This document shows positions 63,599 through 64,000 of a DNA stretch of 64,000 nucleotides, in pieces; the stretch's first letter is position 1, and each line of letters opens with the position of its first letter. The translations under genes were made by a program, and so were the position numbers. The DNA is from Heterobasidion occidentale (taxonomy: Eukaryota; Basidiomycota; Agaricomycetes; Russulales; Bondarzewiaceae), in contig JBCAQO010000008.1 in the NCBI GenBank assembly GCA_039111635.1, positions 930,001-994,000 of the forward strand, in the 5' to 3' direction. Under the pieces are notes generated by a model that did not search any database, had not been told where the DNA came from, and was given only the letters and a program-made list of their open reading frames with translations.

Positions 63599-64000
63599 TT
63601 AATCAAGATCATTAAGAGAGCGTGTCTCGAGGAACGAGTTCAAAAGCTCGCGCTTCAGCTGAGTAGCAGCAACCTCCTGGTTGACGCGAGCTTCGAGGAT
63701 ATCCAAGAATTCCCTCTTGGAGCTAATCCATAGTCGTAAGACATTATGCCTTTGAACAATATGGAGTGATGCTTACTTGTCGTCGTCGCCGAATATCTTG
63801 CTGAGGAGACCACCACCGACTAGAGAGCCAAGGCCACCAAGAATGCCCTTCTTAGCAGCATCACCAAGACCACGGGCGTCGATTTCTTCACTTGCACGAG
63901 CGACCATATAATCAGCCAGCTCTCTCTTAGCGGACGAACTGACAGAGACAATGGTTAGATCACCCTCCATTGACTAGGCGTGAAACGCACCTGTCACTGC
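63599..64000 (-). CDS. Unknown small helical protein, 5' part outside window (partial)
   Basis: The 3' end of a gene entering from the right edge. Stop TAA at 63599-63601. The last exon (63599 to about 63721) codes SKREFLDILEARVNQEVAATQLKR-type charged helix. An intron separates it from the previous exon (about 63776-63912), which codes a helix followed by a Gly-rich segment GILGGLGSLVGGGLLSKIFG that could insert into or lie on a membrane, then DDD. Upstream, a 52-nt intron is likely: donor GTGCGTTT near 63962 and acceptor CTGTCAG near 63912. The apparent ATG at 63968-63970 therefore lies inside that intron and is not the start. Family not recognised. Confidence 0.6.

Noticed and set aside
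63773..63970. ATG at 63968-63970 as the start of the right-end gene
   Set aside because: It lies within a probable 52-nt intron (donor GTGCGTTT, acceptor CTGTCAG), so the gene continues beyond the window.

Overview
This window is nuclear DNA of a filamentous basidiomycete, most likely an Agaricomycete. The evidence is intron-dense genes with short introns of about 50-70 nt and strongly biased donors (GTGCGT, GTGAGT, GTACGT), acceptors preceded by CTGAC/CTAAC-like branch sites, eukaryotic core genes, an AA9 lytic polysaccharide monooxygenase, an F-box/leucine-rich protein and a class II histone deacetylase with an Arb2-like tail. I rebuilt genes by hand from reading frames and splice signals, so gene spans include introns.

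Region 1 (1-15000) is markedly GC-rich: the 3' end of a low-complexity protein, ribosomal protein uL5/RPL11 (-), tRNA-Ile(AAU), dihydrofolate reductase (-), a very large membrane hybrid histidine kinase (-, 3579-9055), a 1.35-kb divergent intergenic region, and a SNT2-like BAH/PHD/SANT/GATA/PHD chromatin protein (+, 10406-15000).

Region 2 (15001-36500) has more balanced composition: a Doa4/USP8-like deubiquitinase (-), an SSX2IP/Msd1-like coiled-coil protein (+), an aromatic FAD monooxygenase (-), DNA polymerase delta subunit 4 (-), a second tRNA-Ile, a UBL-WLM metalloprotease (-), a CmcJ/AsaB-like oxidoreductase (+), a third tRNA-Ile, dolichyl-phosphate glucosyltransferase ALG5 (+), and a flavin monooxygenase with an NTF2-like N-terminal extension (-).

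Region 3 (36501-64000) is a run of mostly housekeeping genes: STT3 (+), an F-box protein (-), an Hda1/Clr3-type deacetylase (+), ubiquitin-eS31 fusion (-), RFC3 (+), AA9 LPMO (-), a GPATCH1-like spliceosome protein (+), MAK11 (-), mitochondrial GatA (+), a Rim2-like carrier (-), RPC25 (+), and the 3' end of an unknown gene (-).

Functional links: ALG5 and STT3 act at opposite ends of N-glycan assembly and transfer in the ER. POLD4, RFC3, DHFR and the WLM protease serve DNA replication and repair. SNT2 and the deacetylase are chromatin regulators. RPL11, eS31, MAK11 and tRNA-Ile serve ribosome production and translation. I found no clearly undescribed multi-gene system. The most notable signals are the multi-pass hybrid kinase, repeated single-base frame breaks inside conserved exons (probably assembly indels), the compositional step near 15 kb, and a tRNA-Ile copy with an altered first base.
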